Positions 25,049 to 34,779 are shown, counted from the stretch's first letter. The stretch: 64,000 bases of DNA from Burkholderiales bacterium (GCA_030604135.1 JAUVWL010000013.1:1-64000), one strand, 5' to 3'. Notes: a model not told the origin generated them from the letters alone. Program-made: numbers and translations.

Positions 25049-26700
25049 GCGGAGTCCTTGGCCATCTGGCGCAGGGCGAAGCGTTGCAGCTTGCCGGTTT
25101 CGGTGCGGGGCAGGCGCTCGACGAAGAGCACCTGGCGCGGGTATTTGTAGGGGGCCAGGTTGTGCTTGACATGGTCCTGCAGGGCCTTGACCTGCGCGGC
25201 GTCGGCCGCCTGCCCGGGCTTGAGCACCACATAAGCCAGGATGACCATGCCGCGCTCGTCGTCGGGCTTGCCGACCACGCCGCACTCGGCCACCGCCGGG
25301 TGCAACAGCAAACAGGCTTCCACCTCCGGGCCGGCCACGTTGTAGCCGGCGGTGATGATCATGTCGTCGGTGCGCGCCTGGTAGAAGAAGTAACCGTCTT
25401 CGTCCTGCAGGAAGGCATCGCCGGGGAAGTTCCAGCCGTTCTGCACATAGTTGGCCTGACGGGCATCGTCCAGGTACTTGCAGCCGGTCGGTCCCTTGAC
25501 CGCCAGCCGGCCGACCTGACCGAGCGGCAGTTCCTGACCATCGTCTCCGACGATCTTCGCCAGGTAGCCCGGCACGACCGTGCCAATGGCGCCGCGCCGG
25601 ACGTCGTCGGGCGCGGCCGAGATGAAGATGTGGAACATCTCGGTGGCGCCGATGCCGTCGAGTATCTCGATGCCGCTGGCTTCCTTCCACAACTGGCGGG
25701 TGGCGTCGGGCAGGCCCTCGCCCGCGCTCACGCTGATGCGCAGCCGACCGATGCCCAGCTGCTTGGCAAAGGGCGCCATCTGGCGGTAGAAGGTGGGCGC
25801 GGTGTAGCAGATGGTGGCACCGACCTGGCCAATGAGGCGCACCATGGCCTCGGGTGTGTAAGGAATGCTCGGAAAGTACACCGAGGCGCCGGCCCACATG
25901 GGGAACACCAGCAGACCCCCCAGGCCGAAGGTGAAGGCCAGCGGTGGCGAGCCCATGACGATGTCGTCGGATGTGGCGCGGAGCACATGCCGGGGCCAGG
26001 TCTCGCAGGCCGCGATGACGTCGCGGTGGGTGTGCACGGCGGCCTTCGGGCTGCCGGTGGTGCCGGAGGTGAAGGCCAGCAGCGCGATGTCGTCGGCGCT
26101 GGTGGGGCAGGGGCTGACCGCCTCGCCGGCGTGGCGGGCCAGGGCTTCCAGCGAGTCCGGCAGCACCACCGCGGCGTCGCCGGTGTTGAACAGGCGCAGC
26201 GGCAGTTCGGCCGTGTCTGCGTTCTGCGCCAGCGCAGCCTTGAGCTCGTCCTGCAGCTTCACGTCACACAGGGCGGCCGACGGCCGGGCCTTGTCGATGA
26301 TGGCCTTGAGTTCGGTGGCCCGTAGCAGCGGCATGGTGGCCACCGCGATCAGCCCGCTTTGAACCACGGCGAGCCAGGCCAGCGCCATGGCCACCGAGTT
26401 GCCGCCGCGCAGCAGCACCCGGTTGCCAGGCTGCAGGCCCATGCCCATCAACACCTGTGCGATGCGGGTGACTTCGGCGCGGGCCTGGACGTAGGTCAAC
26501 GTGCGTTCGTCGCTTCGCAGGAACGGCCTCTCGGCATGGCCATTGGCCATCGCGCGGTCGAACAGCCATTGCACCGCGTTGAGCTGCGCCGGCAGGGCCT
26601 GCAGTTCGGGCAGGTCGTAGCGCAGATCCGGCCATTGATCTCGCGGGGGAAGTCGGTCGTGAACGAAGCGGTCGGTCTGGGCGGATGGGGGCTGGGCCAT
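25045..26700 (-). CDS. AMP-forming CoA ligase, benzoate/2-aminobenzoate type
   Basis: This 551-residue acyl-adenylate enzyme has the P-loop FTSGTTGSPKAA (about 210-220), GIGATEMFHIFISA, the YQARTDDMIITAGYNVAGPE hinge region and the catalytic lysine in LPRTETGKLQRFAL. The GATEMFHIF and QARTDDMI blocks resemble benzoate-CoA and 2-aminobenzoate-CoA ligases rather than fatty acid ligases. It would activate an aromatic acid in the cytoplasm for the dehydrogenase and hydratase encoded upstream. The operon order is marR, hydratase, dehydrogenase, ligase, ridA. Confidence 0.85.
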   Translation of the reverse strand: MAQPPSAQTDRFVHDRLPPRDQWPDLRYDLPELQALPAQLNAVQWLFDRAMANGHAERPFLRSDERTLTYVQARAEVTRIAQVLMGMGLQPGNRVLLRGGNSVAMALAWLAVVQSGLIAVATMPLLRATELKAIIDKARPSAALCDVKLQDELKAALAQNADTAELPLRLFNTGDAAVVLPDSLEALARHAGEAVSPCPTSADDIALLAFTSGTTGSPKAAVHTHRDVIAACETWPRHVLRATSDDIVMGSPPLAFTFGLGGLLVFPMWAGASVYFPSIPYTPEAMVRLIGQVGATICYTAPTFYRQMAPFAKQLGIGRLRISVSAGEGLPDATRQLWKEASGIEILDGIGATEMFHIFISAAPDDVRRGAIGTVVPGYLAKIVGDDGQELPLGQVGRLAVKGPTGCKYLDDARQANYVQNGWNFPGDAFLQDEDGYFFYQARTDDMIITAGYNVAGPEVEACLLLHPAVAECGVVGKPDDERGMVILAYVVLKPGQAADAAQVKALQDHVKHNLAPYKYPRQVLFVERLPRTETGKLQRFALRQMAKDSA

Positions 26701-26713
26701 GAGCGTCTCCTTG

Positions 26714-27919
26714 TCAGGCCTTCAGAGCATGCTTGCCGAGAATCAGCAGCTGCACCTCGCTCGCGCCCTCGTAGATGCGCAGCGAGCGGATGTCGCGGTA
26801 CAGGTGCTCGACCACGTTGCCCACCTGCACACCGCGGCCACCGAACATCTGCAAGGCCATGTCGATCACTTTCTGTGCGTTTTCGGTCGCGGTCAGCTTG
26901 GCACTGGCCGCGGCGGCGGTGTAGGCCGGGGTGCCGGCGCCGCTGGTGCTGCTGCGGTCGCGCATCCAGGCGGCGCGGTAGGTGAGCAGGGCGCCGGCGT
27001 CGATGAGCGCGCTCATTTCGCCCAGGCGTGCCTGGGTGAGCTGGAAGTCAGACAGGGTCTGGCCGAACATCTTGCGCTTCTTTGCGTGGGCGACCGCCTC
27101 GGCAAAAGCGCGGCGGGCCATGCCCAGGGCAGCCCCGGCGACCGATGCGCGGAAGATGTCCAGTGTCTGCATGGCGAGCTTGAAGCCGCCGTTGACCTGG
27201 CCGACGAGCGCGTCCCGACCCAAGGTGCAGCCGCTGAAGCTGAGCGTGGCCAGCGGGTGCGGCGCCATCACCTGGATGTGCGCGCTGGCGTCCAGGCCGG
27301 ACGCGTCGGCATCGACGATGAAGGCGCTGATGCCTCGGGATCCACCGTCGGGGTCGGTCTTGGCGAAGGTGAGGTAGAAGTCGGCCATGCCGCCGTTGCT
27401 GATCCAGGTCTTCTGGCCGTCGAGTTGCCAGCCGCTGCCGGCGGACGTGGCCCGCAGCTGCATGGCGGCCACATCCGAGCCGGCCTCGGGTTCGCTCAGG
27501 GCGAACGCGGCGATCTTCTCGCCGGCGGCCACCGCCGGCAGGTAGCGCGCCTGTTGTTCCGGTGTGCCCGCCAGTGTGATGGCGCCACTGCCCAGGCCCT
27601 GCATGGCAAACGCAAAATCGGCCAGCGGTGAGTGGAAGGCCAGGGTTTCGCGCAGGATGACCAGGGCACGCGAATCGAGGGCGGGCAGGGCACCGCCCTG
27701 CGAAGCGGGCACGCAGTAGCGCAGCCAGCCGGCCGCGCCCAGGCGCTGCACCCAGTCCTTGCACGCGGCGCGGTCGTCGGTCTCGTCGACCTGCTGCTCC
27801 CGCGTCCAGGCCACCAGGGCGTTGGCCAGTGCACGGTGGGCGTCGTCGAAGAAGGGCAGTTCGAGGTGCGCGGTCGGTGCCAGCGCGCCGTGCGGGTGGG
27901 GGTGTTCAAAGGCAACCAT
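26714..27919 (-). CDS. Acyl-CoA dehydrogenase
   Basis: This 401-residue flavoprotein has the family blocks FALSEPEAGSDVAAM, KTWISNGGMADFYLTFAKTD, MFGQTLSDFQLTQARLGEM and MFGGRGVQVGNVVEHLYRDIRSLRIYEGAS. It would oxidise an acyl-CoA at C2-C3 and pass electrons to ETF. The ATG at 27919 gives a normal length; the frame begins 14 codons earlier. A copy of the dispersed GC-rich repeat lies between it and the upstream hydratase gene. Confidence 0.93.
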   Translation of the reverse strand: MVAFEHPHPHGALAPTAHLELPFFDDAHRALANALVAWTREQQVDETDDRAACKDWVQRLGAAGWLRYCVPASQGGALPALDSRALVILRETLAFHSPLADFAFAMQGLGSGAITLAGTPEQQARYLPAVAAGEKIAAFALSEPEAGSDVAAMQLRATSAGSGWQLDGQKTWISNGGMADFYLTFAKTDPDGGSRGISAFIVDADASGLDASAHIQVMAPHPLATLSFSGCTLGRDALVGQVNGGFKLAMQTLDIFRASVAGAALGMARRAFAEAVAHAKKRKMFGQTLSDFQLTQARLGEMSALIDAGALLTYRAAWMRDRSSTSGAGTPAYTAAAASAKLTATENAQKVIDMALQMFGGRGVQVGNVVEHLYRDIRSLRIYEGASEVQLLILGKHALKA

Positions 27920-27958
27920 GTCAGCACTCTCGGCGTGAGGGGGAGTTGATCCAGCACG

Positions 27959-28030
27959 CACCGCGGAACCGGCTTTGCCGGGCCGCAGGTGCGGTCCCCC
28001 TCGGGGGAAGACGCGAAGCGGCGCAGGGGG
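27959..28030. repeat. Dispersed GC-rich repeat between hydratase and dehydrogenase genes
   Basis: The blocks are CCGCGGAACCGGCTTTGCCG, GGTCCCCCTCGGGGGAAG and ACGCGAAGCGGCGCAGGGGG. The same order occurs at 33767-33840 and, partly, at 34780-34855, and the right half matches the reverse complement of the 84-bp units. Confidence 0.7.
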
Positions 28031-28039
28031 TATTCATGA

Positions 28040-28894
28040 CTAGTCGCCTTCGAACTGCGGGCGCTGCTTGGCCGCAAAGGCCTCGTAGGCGCGCCGGAAG
28101 TCCTGCGTCTGCATGCAGATGGCCTGTGCCTGCGCTTCGGCCTCGATGGCCTGGTCCAGCGTCATGGCCCATTCCTGGTGCAGCATCGTCTTGGTCATGC
28201 CGTGCGCGAAGGTCGGTCCTTGCGCCAGCTGCGCGGCCAGCTTGTGCGCGGCGGGCAGCAGGGCTTCGCTGTCGTGCAGCGCGTTGAAGAAACCCCAGGC
28301 GTGGCCTTCCTGCGCACTCATGGCGCGGCCGGTGAACAGCAGCTCGCTGGCGCGGCCCTGGCCGATCATGCGCGGCAGCAGGGCGCAGGCACCCATGTCG
28401 GCGCCGGCCAGGCCGACGCGGGTGAACAGAAAGGCGACGGTGGCCGAGGGTGTGCCCAGCCGCATGTCGGAGGCCAGCGCCATCATGGCGCCGGCCCCGG
28501 CGCACACGCCGTCAAGGGCTGCGATGACCGGCTGTGGGCAGGCGCGCATGGCGCTGACCAGCGCACCCGTCATGCGGGTGAAGGCCAGTAGCTCGGGCAT
28601 GCTCATCTTCGTGAGCGGGCCGATGATCTCGTGCACGTCGCCGCCCGAGCAGAAATTGCCCCCTGCCCCGGTGACCACCACCGCCTTGATGTCGGTGGCG
28701 CGCTGCAGGCCCAGGAACCAGTCGCGCAGCTCGGCGTAGGAATCGAAGGTCAGCGGGTTCTTGCGCTCGGGCCGGTTGAGGATGACGGTGGCCACGCCGT
28801 CGGCCACGCCCAGCGCAAAGTGGGTGGGCTGCTCGCCGCCCACGGCGCGGTACTGCCCGCGCATGGGGTTGTGGTCGGGAATGGGGTGTTTCAT
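28040..28894 (-). CDS. Enoyl-CoA hydratase/isomerase family protein
   Basis: This 284-residue crotonase-fold protein has the CoA-binding and oxyanion blocks [20 protein letters not shown] and [20 protein letters not shown], then [20 protein letters not shown]. The aspartate after GLAG suggests hydratase- or isomerase-type chemistry. Its ATG at 28894 overlaps the stop of the marR gene, so it is the first enzyme of that operon. Substrate is inferred to be an aromatic-derived or alicyclic acyl-CoA. Confidence 0.9.
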   Translation of the reverse strand: MKHPIPDHNPMRGQYRAVGGEQPTHFALGVADGVATVILNRPERKNPLTFDSYAELRDWFLGLQRATDIKAVVVTGAGGNFCSGGDVHEIIGPLTKMSMPELLAFTRMTGALVSAMRACPQPVIAALDGVCAGAGAMMALASDMRLGTPSATVAFLFTRVGLAGADMGACALLPRMIGQGRASELLFTGRAMSAQEGHAWGFFNALHDSEALLPAAHKLAAQLAQGPTFAHGMTKTMLHQEWAMTLDQAIEAEAQAQAICMQTQDFRRAYEAFAAKQRPQFEGD

Positions 28895-29370
28895 TCGAGG
28901 TCCAGTTGGTGCTGCTTGACCTTGCCCAGCAGCTTGTGCAGTTGATCGAGATCGCGTGAAGACAGGCCTTCGAAGGCCTGAACAATCCATTGCTCGTGCT
29001 GCCCGGCCATGCGTTCGAAGGTCTCTCGGCCCGCGGGTGTGAGCCGTACCAGGAAGGCGCGGCGATCGCCCTCCACGTTCACTCGCTCGACCAGGCCCTC
29101 GGACACCAGCTGATCGGTGATGCCGGTGACGTTGCCACCCGTGACCATGAGGCGCTGGGACAGCTCCTTCATCTTCAGCCCTTCGGGGTGGCGTTCCAGC
29201 TGGGCCATCAGGTCGAAGCGCGGCAGGGTGGTGTCGAACTGCTCGCGCAGGCCCGCCCGCACGCGCTTCTCGATCAGTTGCGAGCAGGTCAGCAGACGCA
29301 ACCACAGTCGCAGCTCCTGGGCGTGCTCGCTGTGGGCGCGCGCTTCCAGATCGAGGGATTCGGTGTTCAT
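28891..29370 (-). CDS. MarR-family regulator of the acyl-CoA operon
   Basis: This 159-residue winged-helix repressor ([63 protein letters not shown]) is typical of MarR proteins that bind aromatic acids or acyl-CoA thioesters. The gene leads the operon ending at 24653, and its own promoter carries a palindrome at 29375-29398, so it is probably autoregulated. The ATG at 29370 is used; an upstream TTG adds two codons. Confidence 0.9.
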   Translation of the reverse strand: MNTESLDLEARAHSEHAQELRLWLRLLTCSQLIEKRVRAGLREQFDTTLPRFDLMAQLERHPEGLKMKELSQRLMVTGGNVTGITDQLVSEGLVERVNVEGDRRAFLVRLTPAGRETFERMAGQHEQWIVQAFEGLSSRDLDQLHKLLGKVKQHQLDLE

Positions 29371-29374
29371 GGTC

Positions 29375-29398
29375 AATTAGTTTAGGCCTAAATTAAAC
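29375..29398. promoter_or_regulatory. Palindromic MarR operator candidate
   Basis: The core TTTAGGCCTAAA is a perfect 12-bp palindrome, and flanking bases (AATTAG on the left, TTAAAC on the right) extend it imperfectly. It lies immediately above the marR start, in AT-rich DNA that should hold the promoter. Confidence 0.65.
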
Positions 29399-29589
29399 CA
29401 GGGCCACCGGGGAAACCCTGACATCTTGCGCGCTGGCATCCGGTGTGAAGTACACCGGGCTTGACGCAGATCGCATCCGGCCGACCGGCTTGGTGCCAGA
29501 ATGACATCAGGACGTGCCCAGATCGAACTGCACACGGTGTTGTTCTGGTCGTGGACACCAGGCCCCATCCACACTCAAGGAGATAGAAC

Positions 29590-29916
29590 ATGAACCCTTA
29601 CCGCTTCAAATCCAGAGACACCGGCGACGTGGTGATGCTGCACCACACGGGAAAACGTGTGCTGCAGATCATTGGCAAAGATCCGGATGGCCCAGGCGTT
29701 CTTCTGGTCGAGCAGATGCCAGCGGCGGTGGCGGCCCTGCAGGCAGCGATCGAGCAGGAAGAGGCAGAGCAGAAGCGCCTGAAGGAAGAGGCCCGGGTCA
29801 ACGGCGAGCCACCCCCCGAGTTCGAGGTGGTCAGCCTGCGCATGCGTTGCGCACCGCTGTTCGAAATGATCGACCGCTGCCAGAAGGCGGGTGTGGAGAT
29901 CGTCTGGGGAATCTGA
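29590..29916 (+). CDS. DUF1840-family protein
   Basis: This 108-residue cytoplasmic protein (MNPYRFKSRDTGDVVMLHHT, LQIIGKDPDGPGVL, VSLRMRCAPLFEMIDRC) belongs to a small family common in beta-proteobacteria with no known function. A charged helix lies in the middle (about 55-75). It is preceded by AAGGAG and stands alone, divergent from the marR operon. Confidence 0.85.
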   Translation: MNPYRFKSRDTGDVVMLHHTGKRVLQIIGKDPDGPGVLLVEQMPAAVAALQAAIEQEEAEQKRLKEEARVNGEPPPEFEVVSLRMRCAPLFEMIDRCQKAGVEIVWGI

Positions 29917-29978
29917 CGGCGCCGTGATGCTGCCCAGTCAAACCTGGCGCCAGCCCGGCGCCAGGTTTTCAGTTTGCC

Positions 29979-30968
29979 TCAGTCGACCCGTGCGCCTGAG
30001 GCCTGAACGACGGGCGCCCACTTGGCGATCTCCGTCTCGATCAGTTTTGCGAACTCGGCGGGCGTGTTGCCGCTCGGAATGGCGCCCAAGCCATTGAGGC
30101 GGGAGCTGATCTCGGGCAGTTGCAATGCCTTGGCGATTTCCTGCTGCAGCCGGTTGACGATGTCGGCTGGTGTGCCGGCAGGCGCCAGCATGCCGAACCA
30201 GGAGCTGGCCTCAAAGTCGGGCTGGTTCGTGGCCTCGGCGACGGTTGGCAGGTCTGGCAGGGCCTGAGAGCGCACCGAGCTGCTCACTGCAAAGGCCTTG
30301 AGCGTGCCGGCCTGGATGTGCGGCATGGCCGAGGGCAGGTTGTCGAACATCACGTCCATGGTGCCCGCCAGCAGGTCACGGATCGCGGGTGCAGATCCGC
30401 GGTAGGGGATGTGCGTCATGAAGATGCTGTTCTTGACCTTGAACAACTCGCCGGCCAGGTGGATGGACGTGCCGTTGCCACTGGAGGCCATGTTGAGCTT
30501 GCCCGGGTTGGCCCTGGCGTAGCGGATGAAGTCCTGCACCGAGTTGATGCCCAGGCGCTGCGCGGTGGCAGCGTTCATGACCATCACGTTGGGTACGCCG
30601 GCCACCAGGGTGATGGGGGCAAAGTCCTTCTGCGGATCGTAGGGCAGGCGCGCGTACAGCGACTTGTTGATGCCGTGCGTGCCGACTGTGCCCATGAGCA
30701 GCGTGTAGCCGTCGCCGGGTGATTTGGCGACATGGTCGGCGCCGATGTTGCCACCAGCACCGCCCCGGTTGTCGACGATGAACTGTTGCCCGAAGGCCTT
30801 GGAGAGTTCGGGCGCCAGCAGCCGGGCCAGGATGTCGGTGGTGCCGCCCGCGGCAAAAGGCACCACAATGCGCACCGGCTTGGTCGGCCAGTTGTTCTGG
30901 GCCAGGACCATGCCAGGGCATGCGAGAACAGCGGGCAGGGCCAGCAGATGGCGGCGGGAAAGGCTCAT
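29979..30968 (-). CDS. Bug/TctC-family periplasmic solute receptor
   Basis: This 329-residue binding protein has a signal peptide with twin arginines ([21 protein letters not shown]), the Bug core [40 protein letters not shown] and [20 protein letters not shown]. Family members bind carboxylates or aromatic acids for TctAB-type transporters, but no tctAB is nearby, as is common for the expanded Bug set of Burkholderiales. An AAGGAG lies before the ATG, and the start overlaps the stop of the small upstream gene. Confidence 0.9.
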   Translation of the reverse strand: MSLSRRHLLALPAVLACPGMVLAQNNWPTKPVRIVVPFAAGGTTDILARLLAPELSKAFGQQFIVDNRGGAGGNIGADHVAKSPGDGYTLLMGTVGTHGINKSLYARLPYDPQKDFAPITLVAGVPNVMVMNAATAQRLGINSVQDFIRYARANPGKLNMASSGNGTSIHLAGELFKVKNSIFMTHIPYRGSAPAIRDLLAGTMDVMFDNLPSAMPHIQAGTLKAFAVSSSVRSQALPDLPTVAEATNQPDFEASSWFGMLAPAGTPADIVNRLQQEIAKALQLPEISSRLNGLGAIPSGNTPAEFAKLIETEIAKWAPVVQASGARVD

Positions 30969-31327
30969 GTTCGTCTCCTTGTGATGCTTGATACCTGGGG
31001 ATGCAGCGCCTGCCCGACACAGATGCCCAGCGCTCGCGCCGCGTCGTTGGCGTGGCTGACCACACCGTCTGCAAATGTACTGGTGGCCAAACCGATTCGC
31101 GCGCTCATGTGCGACACGGTGCAGGCGGCCAGCCCCTGGGCTTGCAGCAGCTCCAGGCCGGCGATGCCGGCGGCGTCCTTGCCCACGCCCGCATCGTTGA
31201 ACACCGACAGCAGGGGGCGGACCGCAAGGGCGTAGCGTGCGGAGCTCAAGCCGCCGTGCGACCCGCTCAAAGCAATGCAGCCCGCGTCGGCGGGCTGCAA
31301 TTCGGTGATCGAATCCACCACCCGCAA
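30965..31327 (-). CDS. Conserved small protein between two Bug receptors
   Basis: This is about 120 residues, with a glycine-rich start ([20 protein letters not shown]) and the stretch [19 protein letters not shown], then [21 protein letters not shown] recall similar proteins next to tricarboxylate-type transport genes, but no function is known. The open frame extends upstream into the neighbouring tctC; the start is taken as TTG at 31327, with GTG at 31321 or 31318 as alternatives. The stop overlaps the following Bug gene start (ATGA), so the three genes form an operon. Confidence 0.6.
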   Translation of the reverse strand: MRVVDSITELQPADAGCIALSGSHGGLSSARYALAVRPLLSVFNDAGVGKDAAGIAGLELLQAQGLAACTVSHMSARIGLATSTFADGVVSHANDAARALGICVGQALHPQVSSITRRRT

Positions 31328-31364
31328 GACCGGCAGGTCTGCGGGTGATGATCGTGAGACAGGG

Positions 31365-32348
31365 TCAGTCCGCAAACTGCCCGGCCGCTTCGATGACGGT
31401 CTTGAGGCGGGTGATCTGGTCGGCCACAAAGGCCTTGTGACCCGCTGGCGACACACGGTTGTCGGTCACCACCATGGCGCCGAGCGCTGCCTGCTTCTGG
31501 ATGAAGTCGGGATCCTTCAGGGCCACTTGCAGGGCATCGTTGAGCTTCTTGGTCACTTCGGCCGGGGTGCCCTTGGGGGCGTACATGCCGTGCCAGATGG
31601 TCAGGTTGAAGTCCTTCAGGCCCATTTCCTGCAGCGAGGGGTAGTCTTTGAGGAGCTTGTGGCCGGACAGGGGTTTGGCGGTGGTGACGGCAAATGCCTT
31701 CACGCGGCCGGCCTCGATCTGGCTGGTGGTGTTGGTGGTCTGGTCACACATGACGTCCACCTGTCCACCGATCAGGTCGTTCATGGCCGGCGCGGTACCG
31801 CGGTAGGCGATGGTGGTCATGGACTTGTCGAGCTTGACCGCCGACTGCCACATCAGGCCGCACAGGTGAGATGTCGAACCCAGACCGGCATGGGCCAGGT
31901 TGAGTTTGCCGCCGTTGGCGCGGATGTAGTTTTCGAAGTCGCGGTAGGTGTTGGCCGGCAGCTTGGGTGAGCCCAGCAGGGTCATGGGCACGTCATTGAT
32001 CATGCCCAGGTATTCGAAGTCTTCCAGAGCCTTGAACTGCAGGCGGCGGTACAGGCTGGCCGTGGAGGCCATACCGATGTGCCAGACCAGCAGGGTGTAG
32101 CCGTCGGGCTGGGCACGTGCCACTTTGGTCGCGCCAATGGTGCCGCCGGCACCGGCTGCGTTTTCCACCACGATGGTGGCACCACCGAGTGGGCCGCGCA
32201 TGGCTTCGGCCAGCTGTCGGGCCACCAGGTCGGTCGGGCCACCGGCAGCGAAGGGCACCACGATGGTGATGGGCTTGCTGGGGAAACTCTGGGCGAATGC
32301 GCCGCCAGCCACCAGGGTGGACAGGGCGAGAGCGAGAACCTTCTTCAT
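31365..32348 (-). CDS. Bug/TctC-family periplasmic solute receptor
   Basis: This 327-residue paralogue of the receptor at 29979 has a Sec signal peptide (KKVLALALSTLVAGGAFAQ), then [40 protein letters not shown] and IAYRGTAPAMNDLIGGQVDV. It is the first gene of the three-gene minus-strand unit. The two receptors are clearly diverged, so they should bind different ligands. No transporter membrane genes accompany them. Confidence 0.92.
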   Translation of the reverse strand: MKKVLALALSTLVAGGAFAQSFPSKPITIVVPFAAGGPTDLVARQLAEAMRGPLGGATIVVENAAGAGGTIGATKVARAQPDGYTLLVWHIGMASTASLYRRLQFKALEDFEYLGMINDVPMTLLGSPKLPANTYRDFENYIRANGGKLNLAHAGLGSTSHLCGLMWQSAVKLDKSMTTIAYRGTAPAMNDLIGGQVDVMCDQTTNTTSQIEAGRVKAFAVTTAKPLSGHKLLKDYPSLQEMGLKDFNLTIWHGMYAPKGTPAEVTKKLNDALQVALKDPDFIQKQAALGAMVVTDNRVSPAGHKAFVADQITRLKTVIEAAGQFAD

Positions 32349-32465
32349 GCGGAGACTCCTTCGGTTGACGATGAAGGAATCGTACCTTCGCCCCGCGCCG
32401 GGGCCATCGCGGATATTACGTAGCCAGCCGCTGGGGAAAACCCTCTGCGGTCAGGCTGTGTCCCG

Positions 32466-33722
32466 CTACTGGTAACTGCGGGCGTCTTCGATGACCTTGC
32501 CGTCGTTGGGCAGGCTGCCAGGGGCCAGCACCTCCACGTCCCCGCGCAGCTTGGTCACCTCCCGTATGGCCTCGCCGACCCGCTGCTGGAAGCTGTCGGG
32601 GCCCGAACAGTCGGTCTCGACCTGCAGTGTCATGCGATCATTGGCCATTTCGCCTGAAACCACCAGCCGGGCCCGGAGGATCTCTGGAAAGCGGCGCACG
32701 ATCTCGGCCACCTGCGAGGGGTGAACGAACATCCCCTTGATCTTGGTGGTCTGGTCGGCGCGGCCCATCCAGCCCTTGATGCGTGGCGCGGTCCGGCCGG
32801 TCGGACACTGCCCTGGCAGGATCGCCGACAGGTCGCCGGTGCCAAAACGGATCAGAGGGTATGCAGGATTCAGGGTGGTGACCACCAACTCGCCCACCTC
32901 GCCTTCGGGGACCGGGTCACCGGTGCCTGGTCGCACGATTTCGACAATCACGCCTTCGTCCAGCACCAGGCCTTCGCGGGCCGCTGTTTCGTAGGCCACC
33001 AGACCCAGGTCGGCGGTGGCGTAGGTCTGGAACACCTCCACCCCTTGTTCACGGAACCAGGCGGTCAGACTGGGCGGACAGGCCTCGCCGCCGACCGAAG
33101 CCTTCTTCAGGCTGCGGATGTCGGTGCCGGCCTCGGCTGCCTTTTCCAGCAGGATGCGCAGAAAGCTGGGTGTGCCGGTGTAGGCGTCGGGGCGCAGCTC
33201 GGCCATCGCCTCCAGCTGCTGCTCGGTCTGCCCGGTGCCGGCAGGGAACACGGTGCAGCCCACCGCCAGTGCACCCGATTCGAGGATGAACGCCCCTGGC
33301 GTCATGTGGTAGCTGAAGCTGTTGTGCACCAGGTCACCGGCCCGAAAGCCCGCAGCATAGAGCGCACGGCCGGCGCGCCAGTAATCTCGGGCGCTGCCCT
33401 CGGGCTCGTAGATCGGACCCGGCGAGGCAAAAATGCGCTGCATCTGCGGACCGCGGACCAGGGCCGAAAAGCCGCCAAAGGCGTCACCGCCGGCGGCCCG
33501 GGTGGCCTGCTGGCGTTGCAGCAGCTCCGACTTGCGCGTCACTGGCAAGCGGGCCAGGGCCTCGCGGCTGTTCACGCCGGCTGGGTCCACATCCTTGAGC
33601 AGTTCGGCGAAGGCCGCCGTGTTCGTCCGTGCGTGGGCCACTTGCTGCGAAAGAGCAGCCATCTGCACCGCCTCCCGCTCTGCAGGTGATCGGGTTTCCA
33701 GGGCATCGAAAAAATCGGTCAT
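32466..33722 (-). CDS. Phenylacetate-CoA ligase (PaaK)-like adenylating enzyme
   Basis: This 418-residue ANL-superfamily protein of the PaaK branch has GAFILESGALAVGCTVFPAGTG, YTGTPSFLRILLEKA, YATADLGLVAYETA, RFGTGDLS and the hinge GWMGRADQTTKIKGMFVHPSQV. It would activate an aryl or alkyl carboxylate to its CoA thioester. It sits downstream of livF, separated by a dispersed repeat, and shares the strand with the importer genes, so transport and activation of one substrate class are likely linked. Confidence 0.87.
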   Translation of the reverse strand: MTDFFDALETRSPAEREAVQMAALSQQVAHARTNTAAFAELLKDVDPAGVNSREALARLPVTRKSELLQRQQATRAAGGDAFGGFSALVRGPQMQRIFASPGPIYEPEGSARDYWRAGRALYAAGFRAGDLVHNSFSYHMTPGAFILESGALAVGCTVFPAGTGQTEQQLEAMAELRPDAYTGTPSFLRILLEKAAEAGTDIRSLKKASVGGEACPPSLTAWFREQGVEVFQTYATADLGLVAYETAAREGLVLDEGVIVEIVRPGTGDPVPEGEVGELVVTTLNPAYPLIRFGTGDLSAILPGQCPTGRTAPRIKGWMGRADQTTKIKGMFVHPSQVAEIVRRFPEILRARLVVSGEMANDRMTLQVETDCSGPDSFQQRVGEAIREVTKLRGDVEVLAPGSLPNDGKVIEDARSYQ

Positions 33723-33766
33723 GGCAGAAACCAGAGATGTCTGAGTGAGGTGAATCCAATCCAGAA

Positions 33767-33840
33767 CACCGCGGAACCGGCTTTGCCGGTCCGCAGGTGT
33801 TGCCCCCTTGAGGGGGTGACGCCGCAGGCGGCGCGGGGGA
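33767..33840. repeat. Dispersed GC-rich repeat between the PaaK-like gene and livF
   Basis: The blocks CCGCGGAACCGGCTTTGCCG, CCCCCTTGAGGGGG and CGCCGCAGGCGGCGCGGGGG follow the order of the copy at 27959-28030. The hairpin potential could affect the transcript between the two genes. Confidence 0.7.
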
Positions 33841-33870
33841 GGTCAGTTTCCTGCGGCGCGGGGGTGCTCG

Positions 33871-34680
33871 CTACGCGAGCCAACGCTTCCTGCGCTTGTA
33901 GCTCTTGACGTCCTTGAAGGACTTGCGCTCGCCGCCGCCCACACCCAGGTAGAACTCCTTGACGTCCTCGTTGTTGCGCAGTTCTTCGGCCTTGCCGTCC
34001 ATCACGATGCGGCCCGACTCCATGATGTAGCCGTAGTCGGCGTAACGCAGCGCCATGTTGGTGTTCTGCTCGGCCAGCAGGAAGGTCACCTTTTCCTTGG
34101 TGTTGAGGTCTTTGACGATCTCGAACACCTCTTCGACGATCTGCGGTGCCAGGCCCATGGAGGGCTCGTCCAGCAACACGACGCTGGGGTTGGCCATGAG
34201 CGCGCGGCCGATGGCGCACATCTGCTGCTCGCCGCCCGAGGTGTAGGCCGCCTGGCTGGTGCGCCGGGTCTTCAGGCGCGGGAAGTAGTTGTAGACCTTC
34301 TCCAGGTTCCGGTCGACTTCGGCCTTGTCCTTGCGGGTGTAGGCGCCGGTCAACAGGTTTTCCTCGATGGTCAGGTGGGCGAAGCAGTGGCGCCCCTCCA
34401 TCACCTGCACCACGCCTCGTTGAACGAGGTCGGCCGGCGTCAGGTTTTCGATGCGCTCGCCGCGCAGCTCGATGCTGCCCTTGGTGACCTCACCCCGCTC
34501 GCCCTTGAGCAGGTTCGAGACCGCGCGCAGTGTGGTGGTCTTGCCGGCGCCATTGCCGCCCAGGATGGCGGCGATCTGCCCCTCGGCGACCTGCAGCGAC
34601 ACGCCCTTGAGGACCAGGATCACGTGGTTGTAGATGACCTCGATGCCGTTGACGTTGAGAACGATATTGGAATTGCTCAT
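33871..34680 (-). CDS. livF: Branched-chain-type ABC importer ATPase LivF
   Basis: This 269-residue ATPase of the HAAT family has Walker A GGNGAGKT at 41-48, the signature YTSGGEQQMCAIGRAL and Walker B VVLLDEPSMGLAP. It has a C-terminal extension (about 240-269, lysine-rich) past the usual end of LivF. With livG, livH, livM and a binding protein it forms a complete importer. The ATG at 34680 is chosen over one nine codons earlier. Confidence 0.92.
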   Translation of the reverse strand: MSNSNIVLNVNGIEVIYNHVILVLKGVSLQVAEGQIAAILGGNGAGKTTTLRAVSNLLKGERGEVTKGSIELRGERIENLTPADLVQRGVVQVMEGRHCFAHLTIEENLLTGAYTRKDKAEVDRNLEKVYNYFPRLKTRRTSQAAYTSGGEQQMCAIGRALMANPSVVLLDEPSMGLAPQIVEEVFEIVKDLNTKEKVTFLLAEQNTNMALRYADYGYIMESGRIVMDGKAEELRNNEDVKEFYLGVGGGERKSFKDVKSYKRRKRWLA

Positions 34681-34779
34681 GTTGTGTTCCTGCTGGACCA
34701 TTCGCAAGACACGACAGGCCGGTCTTGCGAATGGCGGCTGTGGTCAGCCGCTGCGTAGCGCCGCAACGTCCCCCGTCGC

